Part shown: in pieces, positions 5,727 through 13,436 of the stretch | Layout: each line of letters starts with the position of its first letter | Numbering within the stretch: position 1 is the stretch's first letter | NCBI GenBank assembly: GCA_045546995.1 | Contig: JAZQDW010000027.1 | Coordinates: forward strand, 1 to 20,594 | Length of the DNA: 20,594 bases | Reading direction: 5' to 3' | From: Firm-08 sp045546995 | GTDB taxonomy: Bacteria > Bacillota > Clostridia > Oscillospirales > QAKW01 | Notes under the pieces: model-generated | What the model was told of the DNA's origin: nothing | The model's database searches: none | What the model saw: the letters and a program-made list of their open reading frames with translations, nothing else | Made by a program: the position numbers and the translations under genes

Positions 5727-5792
5727 ATGCTTAAAGCTATTGACACTCATTGCCATATACACTACGGCGAAAAAGAAAAGCTTGGCTTATAA
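5727..5792 (+). pseudogene. Amidohydrolase N-terminal stub (truncated)
   Basis: AGGAGG (5712-5717), 9 bases, then an ATG opens 21 codons reading MLKAIDTHCHIHYGEKEKLGL before a TAA. The IDTHCHIH start with its His-X-His metal-binding pair is typical of the N-terminus of amidohydrolase / TatD-like metal-dependent hydrolases, normally about 250-400 residues. Nothing downstream continues the domain in any frame before the deacetylase gene. I read it as a gene cut off by a deletion that kept its promoter, ribosome binding site and first codons. A small functional peptide cannot be excluded but is unlikely. Confidence 0.6.
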
Positions 5793-5862
5793 GAAAATCG
5801 GGTTTTAGAATTGTCGCTTTTCTGCTATGATTGTTTAGAAATTTATAATGGAGTGATTCGTT

Positions 5863-6690
5863 ATGTACATGAAATTGAAAGATGGTAAATCAAAGGTACT
5901 CACTTTAAGTTATGACGATGGCGTCGTGCAGGACATCAGACTGATCAGAATACTGGATCAGTATGGCATTAAGGGAACGTTTAATATTAACTCGGGTTGC
6001 TACCTGCCGGAAGATGCCGAGCGCAAAAAATTTTATGGCAGAATGAAACTTTCCGAGGCGAAGCAACTGTATATGAATTCTGACCATGAGGTCGCAGTGC
6101 ATGCTTTTACACATCCTTTTTTGGAAAAACTTAATAATGACGAAATACTAATGGAAATACTGGAAGACAGACGGAGCATTGAAGAGCATTACGGAACAAT
6201 AGCAAGAGGAATGGCGTATCCGTACGGGACATATAATAATCAGGTGATTGATTGTTTGAAGAAATGCGGGATTTGTTATTCGAGAACAACAAAATCAACA
6301 GAAAGTTTCAAACTCCCTGAGAATTGGCTCGAACTACATCCAACTTGTCACCATAACAACCCTAAACTTATGGAGTTATCTAAAAAATTCGTAGAGGAGA
6401 AGAGCAGATATATCTGCGATAACTGGCTGTTTTATTTGTGGGGACACAGTTATGAATTTGATAATAATGATAACTGGGAAGTGATTGAAAAGTTCGCAGA
6501 ATATGTCGGTGGAAGGGATGATATTTGGTATGCTACCAACATTGAAATATATGACTATATAAAAGCATACGAAAATCTCCAAACCAGTGTTGACAAACGC
6601 ATTGTACATAATCCCTCTGCCATAGACGTTTGGTTTGTTCACCGTGGTGAAACGCATTGCGTAAAAGGCGGACAAACGCTCTATTTATAA
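5863..6690 (+). CDS. Polysaccharide deacetylase family protein (CE4/NodB-like)
   Basis: A 275-residue NodB-fold deacetylase. Motif 1 is LTLSYDDG (Asp18 base and Asp19 metal ligand; the family more often has TFDDG). Motif 2 is HAFTHP with metal ligands His80 and His84. Motif 3 is RGMAYPYGTYN (about 115-125). No signal peptide or membrane segment is seen, so the substrate is probably a cytosolic or imported N-acetyl sugar or oligosaccharide, not the cell wall itself; that is inference. GGAG (5850-5853) lies 9 bases before the start. A TATAAT at 5844-5849 is visible without a good -35, and is very close to the start. The gene stands alone, convergent with the AraC-type gene and sharing a bidirectional terminator with it. 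Confidence 0.88.
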   Translation: MYMKLKDGKSKVLTLSYDDGVVQDIRLIRILDQYGIKGTFNINSGCYLPEDAERKKFYGRMKLSEAKQLYMNSDHEVAVHAFTHPFLEKLNNDEILMEILEDRRSIEEHYGTIARGMAYPYGTYNNQVIDCLKKCGICYSRTTKSTESFKLPENWLELHPTCHHNNPKLMELSKKFVEEKSRYICDNWLFYLWGHSYEFDNNDNWEVIEKFAEYVGGRDDIWYATNIEIYDYIKAYENLQTSVDKRIVHNPSAIDVWFVHRGETHCVKGGQTLYL

Positions 6691-6806
6691 TTAAGTTTTT
6701 GATAATAAAACTCGTTTTCTCCGCCGTTTTTTGTCCGAGACGATAGGCTCCGAGAAAAATTTATAAATAACTCATAACTGTATATGTTTGAAGTACCAAA
6801 TATTAT

Positions 6807-6843
6807 AAAAACCACACCATTCCGATTGGATGGTGTGGTTTTT
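6807..6843. terminator. Bidirectional terminator between deacetylase and AraC-type gene
   Basis: AAAACCACACCAT pairs with ATGGTGTGGTTTT; the stem extends through CC/GG with one bulged T. A-tract and T-tract flank it, so it can work on both strands. It serves both convergent genes; the AraC stop is 11 bases away. The 116 bases between the deacetylase stop and this hairpin hold nothing else I recognise. Confidence 0.88.
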
Positions 6844-6853
6844 GGCTTACAGA

Positions 6854-7663
6854 TTACAGTTCAATGGCTGTCTTTCTAAACTCTCTGGGTGACTTTCCGG
6901 TTATCTTTTTAAACACTCTTCTGAAATATGCCGTGGACTCAAAGCCCACCATTTCGCCAATCTGCTCGATGGCAGTTGCTTTATCTAAAAGTAAAATAAT
7001 CGCTCTTGTAATTCTAAATTGATTGACGTATTCGATCGGCGTTACACCAAGTTGTTCCTTAAACCTCGGAAAATAGCGGGAAACACTCATACCTGCTGTG
7101 GCGGCCAAATCTTCAACCGTAATCCGATTTGTATAATTTTCTTCGATATAACGAGTGGATCTGGCAATACGGCTGTCAGCGATCGTATTTTGCTTAATAA
7201 CAAGGTGTGGCAACACTAAGGACAATACGGCGTAAAAGTGAGAAAGGGCTGACAATTGTGCCGCCTGGTTACCGTTGAAGTTGACGTAAAAATCGGTAAA
7301 ATGCCTTTTGATCCGATCAAAATCGGACAAACGGATCTTTTGTAATTTGAAATGGTTCCGCGACGAAAAGATACTTTGCTGGTCAAAAATAAAATGCGCG
7401 CTTATATAACTGATTTGCGGTGATCCGCTCCAGTTCACAACGTAAGTAGACGACATTGGAACAAAGATAATATCGCCGGGCATAACAATGATTTTCTCGT
7501 TACTGTTACAGTCTGTAAAGACGCCTTCGCCGCTTAAAACCAAACCCATACAAAAATGCGGGCGGGGACAGTCGGACGTATCAAACGTATGATGATTTTG
7601 ATAATAATATTTTTCCGCTTGAAAAAACAGCAGATTTGTGGTAACGGCAAGATTACTCATCAT
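6854..7663 (-). CDS. AraC-family transcriptional regulator with N-terminal cupin domain
   Basis: About 268-270 residues. The N-terminal part (about 10-150) resembles an AraC-type cupin sensor, with PHFCMGLVLSGEGVFT followed by MPGDIIFVP. The C-terminal 100 residues hold two helix-turn-helix units: ITVEDLAATAGMSVSRYFPRF, then IEQIGEMVGFESTAYFRRVFKK and the family ending TGKSPREFR. Such proteins bind DNA and usually respond to a sugar or related ligand. Three consecutive ATG codons begin the gene; AGGAG ends only 2 bases before the first, so the second or third (7663 or 7660) is more likely. Likely targets are the divergent quinone oxidoreductase or the neighbouring deacetylase (inference). A perfect promoter lies upstream. 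Confidence 0.9.
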   Translation of the reverse strand: MMSNLAVTTNLLFFQAEKYYYQNHHTFDTSDCPRPHFCMGLVLSGEGVFTDCNSNEKIIVMPGDIIFVPMSSTYVVNWSGSPQISYISAHFIFDQQSIFSSRNHFKLQKIRLSDFDRIKRHFTDFYVNFNGNQAAQLSALSHFYAVLSLVLPHLVIKQNTIADSRIARSTRYIEENYTNRITVEDLAATAGMSVSRYFPRFKEQLGVTPIEYVNQFRITRAIILLLDKATAIEQIGEMVGFESTAYFRRVFKKITGKSPREFRKTAIEL

Positions 7664-7704
7664 CATCTCTCCTCATCAATGATAGAATAGTTCCTCTTTT
7701 TGAT

Positions 7705-7732
7705 ATTATAACATATTTTAAAATTATGTCAA
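7705..7732 (-). promoter_or_regulatory. Sigma-A promoter of the AraC-type regulator
   Basis: On the minus strand, TTGACA (7732-7727), a 16-base spacer and TATAAT (7710-7705). Start expected near 7698. I found no equally good promoter for the divergent plus-strand gene in this gap. Confidence 0.8.
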
Positions 7733-7770
7733 TTCAGTTAAAATTTAGGTAGAAAGTGAGGTTTGTTTTT

Positions 7771-8754
7771 ATGAAAGCGATTGTAATTGAGCCTAATAAA
7801 GATTTAGTTTGGAAGGAAGTTGAGCTTCCGGCTATCAACGACGGTGACGTTCTGGTCAGAGTTAAGGCAGCCGCTGTTAATCGTGCCGATTTAATGCAGC
7901 GCGACGGTTGTTATCCTCCGCCTCCCGGATGCCCCGATTGGCCCGGTCTTGAAATTGCCGGTATTATTGAACAAATCACCCCCGCTGTTGAGGCGGAAGG
8001 GAAGTGGCACGTTGGCGATGAGGTTTGCGCATTGCTGGGCGGCGGCGGTTACGCGGAGTATGCAGTGGTGGAAGCAGGTATGCTGATGCCCGTACCCAAG
8101 GGTCTTTCTTTAGTAGAGGCCGCAGCGCTGCCGGAGGCGTTTGCCACCGCATATCTCAATCTTTTTATCGAGGGTGGCGCCAAAAGCGGTGATACTCTTT
8201 TGATGCACGCCGGTGCCAGCGGCCTGGCAAGCGTGATCATTCCGATGGCAAAGGCGTTTGGTCTGCGTGTTATCACCAGTGTTCTCAGTGATGAGATCGC
8301 CCAATCGATCAAACATCTCAACGCCGACGTCGTTGTAAACACTTCCAAGGAAAATATGGCTGACGTCCTTAAACGTGAGGCAGAGGCCGGTCATCCCTTG
8401 AATATCGCCATTGACTGCCTGGGCAGTGAAAAGGTTGGCGAATGCTTCCCCCACGTGGCATACGGCTGTCGCTGGATTATGATTGCAACGCTGGCGGGTG
8501 ATCTTTCTACCGTTAATATGAGAACAATGTACGTAAAGAACATTCGTCTCATCGGCAGCACCCTGCGTAGCAAAACACCGGCATTTAAGGCAGAACTGCT
8601 GTCCAAATTGGTAGAGCAGATCTGGCCCAAGGTTGAAAGCGGAGAGGTAAGACCCACCATTCACGCCGTATTACCCATCACCGAAGCAGAGGCGGCGCAC
8701 GATTTACTGCAACAGGGAAAAAGCGTTGGTAAAGTCGTTATGACCATTGATTAA
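7771..8754 (+). CDS. PIG3-type NAD(P)H quinone oxidoreductase (zinc-independent MDR family)
   Basis: A 327-residue medium-chain dehydrogenase/reductase. The N-terminal GroES-like part carries the PIG3/quinone reductase signature AAAVNRADLMQRDGCYPPPPGCPDWPG (given here by its start VNRADLMQR at about 37-45 and PPPPGCP after it). The Rossmann part contains HAGASGLASVII, in which the usual third glycine of GxSGxG is Ala. No zinc-binding Cys cluster is present, as expected. It should reduce quinones or enones with NADPH in the cytosol. ATG 7771 is chosen over the in-frame GTG 7756 because GTGAGG (7756-7761) is itself the Shine-Dalgarno, 9 bases upstream, and the family begins MKAI. Divergent from the AraC-type regulator, which may control it. 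Confidence 0.9.
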   Translation: MKAIVIEPNKDLVWKEVELPAINDGDVLVRVKAAAVNRADLMQRDGCYPPPPGCPDWPGLEIAGIIEQITPAVEAEGKWHVGDEVCALLGGGGYAEYAVVEAGMLMPVPKGLSLVEAAALPEAFATAYLNLFIEGGAKSGDTLLMHAGASGLASVIIPMAKAFGLRVITSVLSDEIAQSIKHLNADVVVNTSKENMADVLKREAEAGHPLNIAIDCLGSEKVGECFPHVAYGCRWIMIATLAGDLSTVNMRTMYVKNIRLIGSTLRSKTPAFKAELLSKLVEQIWPKVESGEVRPTIHAVLPITEAEAAHDLLQQGKSVGKVVMTID

Positions 8755-8758
8755 TTTT

Positions 8759-8793
8759 AATAAAAAACAGACGGATTCCGTCTGTTTTTTATT
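8759..8793 (+). terminator. Terminator after the quinone oxidoreductase
   Basis: A perfect 16-bp inverted repeat with core ACAGACGG / CCGTCTGT, loop ATT and tail TTTTTATT. Confidence 0.93.
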
Positions 8794-8830
8794 ATTTATA
8801 ACTAATTGTTTTTCATTTTGCTTTCCATTG

Positions 8831-8859
8831 TTGACTTAATCTTAAAATCATAGTAAAAT
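8831..8859 (+). promoter_or_regulatory. Sigma-A promoter of the HAD / G1P dehydrogenase operon
   Basis: TTGACT (8831-8836), a 17-base spacer and TAAAAT (8854-8859), 48 bases before the ATG at 8908. Confidence 0.72.
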
Positions 8860-8907
8860 ACTGATATGTAATAGTTCTCACCATTACTAAGTAAAGGAGA
8901 AAAAACG

Positions 8908-9633
8908 ATGAGTGACGTTAAAGTAATTGCGTTTGATTTGGACGGCACGCTGACCCAGCACAAAAGTAAATTATCCCCGGAAAACCATGCAGTATTGGTT
9001 AAACTTTCCAAAAAATACAAGCTGTTAATGGCCGGCGCAGGACAATGCCGCCGCATTTTTGATCAGATGGATCATTTTCCCATCGATATCATCGGCAACT
9101 ATGGTATGCAGTATGCAACCTATAATCCCGAAACCAAGGATTTGGATATCGTACGCAACGAAAGCCTGACTGCCTGCGATAAAGATACGATCGAGGCGCG
9201 CGTTACGATGTTCCGTCAAAAGTACGGATATACCGATTTTAAGGGAGATAACGTCGAATATCATCCGTCCGGTTGTATTACTTTCCCCATTTTGGGCACA
9301 AAGGCGGATCTGCAGGACAAACTGACGTTTGACCCCGACCGCGTCAAGCGCAGAAAGATCTACGATGAAGTTGTAGCTGCTTTTCCCGAATACGTCGTTT
9401 TTGTCGGTGGCAGTTCCTCGTTTGATATGGCACCCAAACCTTATAATAAATACTATGCACTGGATCTGTACTGCAAAGAAAACGGTTTGAGCCATGAAAA
9501 CGTCGTATACGTCGGTGACGATTATGGCTTGGGCGGCAATGATGAATCAGTTTATAAATCCGATATCCATTTTGTTTGCGTAGACGATTATACAAAACTC
9601 GGCGAATATCTCAAAAAGTATCTGGAGGACTAA
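8908..9633 (+). CDS. HAD subfamily IIB phosphatase/mutase, eukaryotic phosphomannomutase-like
   Basis: A 241-residue cytosolic HAD enzyme. Motif I is VIAFDLDGTLTQH (Asp10, Asp12). The C-terminal core has VGGSSSFDMAPKPYNK (about 167-181) and VGDDYGLGGNDES (about 202-214), which closely parallel the GGxxxFDxxPxGxDK and GDxxxPGGND blocks of eukaryotic-type phosphomannomutases. It may therefore be a sugar-phosphate mutase or phosphatase; the activity is not settled by sequence alone. AAAGGAG lies 8 bases before the ATG. Its stop is 1 base before the egsA-like start, so the two are cotranscribed and probably act in one pathway, perhaps making or using a phosphorylated polyol or lipid precursor (inference). 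B. subtilis likewise pairs a HAD phosphatase (AraL) with AraM. Confidence 0.82.
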   Translation: MSDVKVIAFDLDGTLTQHKSKLSPENHAVLVKLSKKYKLLMAGAGQCRRIFDQMDHFPIDIIGNYGMQYATYNPETKDLDIVRNESLTACDKDTIEARVTMFRQKYGYTDFKGDNVEYHPSGCITFPILGTKADLQDKLTFDPDRVKRRKIYDEVVAAFPEYVVFVGGSSSFDMAPKPYNKYYALDLYCKENGLSHENVVYVGDDYGLGGNDESVYKSDIHFVCVDDYTKLGEYLKKYLED

Positions 9634-9634
9634 T

Positions 9635-10903
9635 ATGGACATCAATCAATTATTAAAAGGGAACGTTGAATGCAACTGCGGCATGGCGCACACCTGCGCC
9701 ATTGAAAACGTCATTATTGAAAACGGCGCGATCCGTCAGTTACCCGCATTGATCGAGCAGTATCAGCATATTGTTTTGGTTGCCGATCAGAACACCTATG
9801 CCGTTGGCGGCGAACAGACTAAAGCCTTGATCGGTGAAAAACTGGAAAACGTTTTGATCTATCAAAGCGGTGATCATTTTCTTGTTCCGAATGAAGTAGC
9901 CATCGAACAGCTGTGTGAGGCAATTTCAGAAGAGACCGACCTGGTCATCGGCGTTGGCTCGGGCGTAATCAACGATACCTGTAAATACGTCAGCTTTATT
10001 AAAGAATTGCCTTATTTCATCGTTGCTACAGCGCCTTCGATGGATGGATATGCATCTGTTGGCGCCGCAATGATCATCAACAACATGAAAATCACTTATG
10101 ACGCTCATGTTCCCACCGCCATTATCGGTGACGTGGATATGCTGAAGACCGCACCGATCGACATGATTAAATCCGGTTACGGTGACATCATCGGCAAATA
10201 TTCTGCGTTGAACGACTGGAAACTCAGCCACGTTATTAACGACGAATATATCTGCGACTACGTATACGATCTCACCTTTGAAATGATCGAAAAGACCTTG
10301 CAGATCGCCGACGGCATTTTAAATCGTGAAGACGAGAGTATCAAGACCTTGATGGAAGCCCTGGTTGTGGTTGGTATCGCGATGAGCTTTGTCGGCAATT
10401 CAAGACCCGCCTCGGGCAGCGAACATCATCTTTCTCATTTCTTCGAAATCGTCGGATTGCTTAACAACGAGCCCTATTTTAACCACGGTATCGACGTAGT
10501 ATATTCTACGGTAATGACCCAGCGTTTGCGTGAGGAAATTTTGCGTTTAGATCACTTTGAACAGGCGATGCCCTTTGATCAAACCGAGTGGGAAAAACAT
10601 ATTCGCGCCATCTATACTGATGCCGCCGAGGGTATCATCGAGCTTCAAAACAAGTTGGGCTGGTATCACAAGGATTATATTTCCGTATATAAGGCCAAGT
10701 TTGATGAAATCAAAGCCGTGCTTGCCGAGGTTCCGGCTGCCGCAGAGATCGAAAAAATGCTGGCCAAAGTGGAGCTGTATATGCCTGAATTTGAAAAGGA
10801 GTACGGCGAAAATAAAATCAAAGAAGCCACGTTTATTGCAAAAGATCTCAAAAATCGTTACACCGTGCTTTGGCTGTATTACACCTTGTTTTATAAGAAA
10901 TAA
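9635..10903 (+). CDS. egsA: sn-Glycerol-1-phosphate dehydrogenase (EgsA/AraM family)
   Basis: A 422-residue member of the iron/metal-dependent alcohol dehydrogenase superfamily. AraM/EgsA enzymes reduce dihydroxyacetone phosphate to sn-glycerol-1-phosphate, the backbone enantiomer of archaeal lipids; in Bacillus it feeds heptaprenylglyceryl phosphate synthesis. The N-terminal NAD(P)-binding half has GVGSGVINDTCKY (about 106-118) and ATAPSMDGYAS (131-141). The metal-binding half has GYGDIIGK (Asp184), SGSEHHLSH (His264/265/268) and FNHGID (His284). The family signature is complete. GGAGG lies 7 bases before the ATG. No PcrB-like G1P prenyltransferase is present in the window. A strong terminator follows. 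Confidence 0.93.
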   Translation: MDINQLLKGNVECNCGMAHTCAIENVIIENGAIRQLPALIEQYQHIVLVADQNTYAVGGEQTKALIGEKLENVLIYQSGDHFLVPNEVAIEQLCEAISEETDLVIGVGSGVINDTCKYVSFIKELPYFIVATAPSMDGYASVGAAMIINNMKITYDAHVPTAIIGDVDMLKTAPIDMIKSGYGDIIGKYSALNDWKLSHVINDEYICDYVYDLTFEMIEKTLQIADGILNREDESIKTLMEALVVVGIAMSFVGNSRPASGSEHHLSHFFEIVGLLNNEPYFNHGIDVVYSTVMTQRLREEILRLDHFEQAMPFDQTEWEKHIRAIYTDAAEGIIELQNKLGWYHKDYISVYKAKFDEIKAVLAEVPAAAEIEKMLAKVELYMPEFEKEYGENKIKEATFIAKDLKNRYTVLWLYYTLFYKK

Positions 10904-10971
10904 TTCTTTTAAAAACAGCGGACAAAATGTAAAAAAAGTCAATAGTCAGTAGACACAAAAAAGAAAAATTC

Positions 10972-11014
10972 AAACCGCCGGTTCAATTCTGTATTGGACC
11001 GGCGGTTTTCTTTT
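10972..11014. terminator. Terminator after egsA (bidirectional form)
   Basis: A 16-bp stem (10972-10987 with 10993-11008, one G-T pair), core ACCGCCGGT, with loop TCTGT. It is followed by TTTTCTTTT on the plus strand and a T-rich stretch on the minus strand. It ends the HAD-egsA operon and can also stop read-through from glnN. Confidence 0.9.
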
Positions 11015-11053
11015 GAGCTTTCGAATGGGCTTGTCTTTTATTCTAATATAAAC

Positions 11054-11089
11054 AGTGATGGTAGACACTTTTAAGTGTCTACCATCACT
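11054..11089 (-). terminator. Perfect 17-bp hairpin downstream of glnN
   Basis: AGTGATGGTAGACACTT (11054-11070) and its exact reverse complement (11073-11089) are separated by two bases. It lies 31 bases after the glnN stop on the minus strand. Neither side has a good T-tract, so it may be a weak terminator, an mRNA 3'-end stabiliser, or a protein site. The terminator call is by position. Confidence 0.5.
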
Positions 11090-11119
11090 ATATCACTTCA
11101 CATATTATCCACTGCTTTT

Positions 11120-13219
11120 TTATTTAATACTGTACAAAATTTCTGCGTAGGAAGGATAGGGCCAATATTCACGTTTCGTAATCACTTCCAAAGCGTCAAC
11201 GCTGGCGCGCAAAGCATACATGACGGGAAGAACGATTTCTTTGTAATATTTTGCTTGCTCGAAATGATCGACGATCTGCCAAGCATTTCCGTTAACGTTT
11301 TCAAGTTGCTCAACATTCTGATAAATGTCTCCGGTCAAAGCAGCGGCTTTTTGTAACAACTTTTCTTCCGCCGTGCAGGGAATAAGACTGCTGACAGCTT
11401 TTTTAGAATTGATGGTATCGCTCAGATCTTTTGTAAAGCGTAAACCGGCCGGTAAAATATCCCGACGGGCCATTTCTATCATCGTAAGCGCTTCGATATT
11501 GATGGTTTTGGTATAGTTTTCCAACAAAATTTCATATCTTGATCGCAATTCTTCTTCCGTAAAAATATTGTGTTTGGTAAACAGTTCAACATTTTTAGGA
11601 TCGAGGTAATGAGACAGAGCATCCACCGTAGTAGGACAATCTAACAAGCCTCGTGCTTTGGCCTCTTTTTTCCATTCAGCAGAATAGTTGTTGCCGTTGA
11701 AAATGATCCGTTTATGCTGCTTAATGGTTTCCTGAATCAAAGTGTGCAAAGTTTCTGTGAAATTATCGGCATTTTCCAAAACATCGGCAAAGGCAGACAA
11801 CTCATCGGCAACGATCGTGTTTAGCATAATATTGGGCCCTGCAATGGAAAATGAGGATCCCAGCATGCGAAATTCAAATTTATTACCGGTGAAGGCAAGG
11901 GGAGAGGTACGGTTTCTGTCAGTGGTATCTTTTCTGAATTTCGGCAAAGTATGCACACCGACGCGCATCATTTCAGCGTCAATTTTCGTATAACTTGAAT
12001 CATTTTCAATTGCTTCGAGAATGTTCTGCAGCTCGTCACCAATAAAAATTGAAATGATGGCCGGCGGCGCTTCATTAGAGCCGAGACGATGATCGTTACC
12101 GGCGCTTGCGGTCGATATACGCAAAAGATCCTGGTGCTTATCAACCGCTTTAATCACTGCGCAGAAGAAAAGCAAAAACTGCGCGTTTTCCATAGGAGAA
12201 TCGCCGGGCTCAAACAAATTTACACCGGTGTTTGTGCTGATGGACCAGTTATTATGCTTACCACTACCGTTCACGCCTTCGAAGGGTTTTTCCTGCAACA
12301 GGCACGCCATATTATGCTTGGCCGCTACCTTTTTCATGATTTCCATGGTTAGCTGATTATGGTCACAGGCAATGTTGGTATCGGTAAAAATCGGCGCCAG
12401 CTCGTGCTGGGCAGGCGCAGCTTCGTTATGCTTGGTTTTGGAAAGGATGCCAAGTTTCCACAGTTCCAGATCAAGATCCTTCATATACTCTGAAACCCTG
12501 GGTTTGATCGTACCAAAATAATGGTCGTCCATTTCTTGCCCTTTGGGCGGTTTTGCACCAAACAGCGTTCGACCGCACAAAACAAGATCTTCCCGCAATT
12601 GCCAAATATCCTTATCGATCAGAAAGTATTCCTGCTCCGCACCGGCCGTAGTGTTGATATGTGTGGCACCGGTTTCGTTTCCGAATAATTTAACAATGCG
12701 CATTGCCTGCTTGCTCATTAATTCCATGGAACGGAGTAAGGGCGTTTTTTTATCCAGCGCCTGTCCACCGTACGAGCAAAATACGGTGGGAATACACAAA
12801 GTATCATCTTTGATAAAGGCGTAAGAAGTCGGATCCCACGCTGTATAACCTCTGGCCTCAAAAGTAGCCCGTAAACCGCCGGAGGGGAAGGAAGAGGCAT
12901 CCGATTCACCCTTGATCAGTTCTTTGCCGGAAAACTCCATTATAACGCCGCCATTACCGTCAGGGGCTATAAAACTGTCATGCTTTTCTGCCGTAATGCC
13001 GGTCATCGGCTGAAACCAATGGGTAAAATGCGTCGCACCGTTTTCGATCGCCCAATCCTTCAGCGCTGCAGCCAGAATGTTGGCAACTTCAGGACGCAGG
13101 CTCCTACCCTCGGCGATGGTTTTATTCAGCGCCAAAAAAGTCTCTTCCGGCAACCGTTCCTTCATTGTATGATGATTAAAAACCTTACAACCAAAAATAT
13201 CCGGAATATGAATGTTCAT
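11120..13219 (-). CDS. glnN: Glutamine synthetase type III
   Basis: A 699-residue GSIII (usual range about 690-730), which makes glutamine from glutamate, ammonia and ATP in the cytosol as a large homo-oligomer. The N-terminal GSIII domain includes THWFQPMTG and FPSGGLRATFEARGYTAWDP. The catalytic domain includes GAEQEYFL (metal-binding Glu), NEAAPAQHELAP, and NGSGKHNNWSI (ATP/ammonia region), with the GNDHRLGSNEAPPA segment further on. GSI and GSII proteins are about 450 and 370 residues and lack this layout. On the minus strand GGAGG lies about 11 bases before the ATG. Transcribed alone from a near-consensus promoter at 13286-13259. Confidence 0.96.
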   Translation of the reverse strand: MNIHIPDIFGCKVFNHHTMKERLPEETFLALNKTIAEGRSLRPEVANILAAALKDWAIENGATHFTHWFQPMTGITAEKHDSFIAPDGNGGVIMEFSGKELIKGESDASSFPSGGLRATFEARGYTAWDPTSYAFIKDDTLCIPTVFCSYGGQALDKKTPLLRSMELMSKQAMRIVKLFGNETGATHINTTAGAEQEYFLIDKDIWQLREDLVLCGRTLFGAKPPKGQEMDDHYFGTIKPRVSEYMKDLDLELWKLGILSKTKHNEAAPAQHELAPIFTDTNIACDHNQLTMEIMKKVAAKHNMACLLQEKPFEGVNGSGKHNNWSISTNTGVNLFEPGDSPMENAQFLLFFCAVIKAVDKHQDLLRISTASAGNDHRLGSNEAPPAIISIFIGDELQNILEAIENDSSYTKIDAEMMRVGVHTLPKFRKDTTDRNRTSPLAFTGNKFEFRMLGSSFSIAGPNIMLNTIVADELSAFADVLENADNFTETLHTLIQETIKQHKRIIFNGNNYSAEWKKEAKARGLLDCPTTVDALSHYLDPKNVELFTKHNIFTEEELRSRYEILLENYTKTINIEALTMIEMARRDILPAGLRFTKDLSDTINSKKAVSSLIPCTAEEKLLQKAAALTGDIYQNVEQLENVNGNAWQIVDHFEQAKYYKEIVLPVMYALRASVDALEVITKREYWPYPSYAEILYSIK

Positions 13220-13258
13220 CCGTCAAAATACCTCCATCGGTAGTAAATAATAATACTA

Positions 13259-13286
13259 ATTATAACATTAACATTTATAATGTCAA
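13259..13286 (-). promoter_or_regulatory. glnN: Sigma-A promoter of glnN with upstream direct repeats
   Basis: On the minus strand, TTGACA (13286-13281), a 16-base spacer and TATAAT (13264-13259). A 10-base direct repeat, ATCAATCTTG on the minus strand, occurs at 13307-13298 and 13293-13284. The second copy overlaps the -35 box, so a regulator bound there could control glnN. The promoter is about 40 bases from the start codon. Confidence 0.78.
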
Positions 13287-13339
13287 GATTGATATACCAA
13301 GATTGATGCTATGACAAGTTTTTGGCTTAATTTTGTTAA

Positions 13340-13369
13340 GAATATTTCCTTTTTGGCAAAAAATACAAA
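13340..13369 (+). promoter_or_regulatory. Candidate sigma-E promoter of the spoIIIA operon
   Basis: GAATATT (13340-13346), a 15-base spacer and AATACAAA (13362-13369) resemble the sporulation sigma-E consensus (KMATATT and CATACAMT). The operon is sigma-E dependent in Bacillus, and no good sigma-A promoter is seen here. The -10 lacks the leading C. Confidence 0.4.
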
Positions 13370-13436
13370 CATAAGTAATATGCTGTTCTATTTTTCTTCT
13401 CACAAAAATATGATGTAGGGAAAGAGGGGACAACTT

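Noticed and set aside
8110..8664. 184-codon minus-strand frame
   Set aside because: Antisense shadow of the quinone oxidoreductase, whose family signature is complete on the plus strand.
13259..13290. GlnR/TnrA box at the glnN promoter
   Set aside because: The imperfect dyad TGACAT-tataa-ATGTTA does not match the TGTNA-N7-TNACA spacing and letters well enough.
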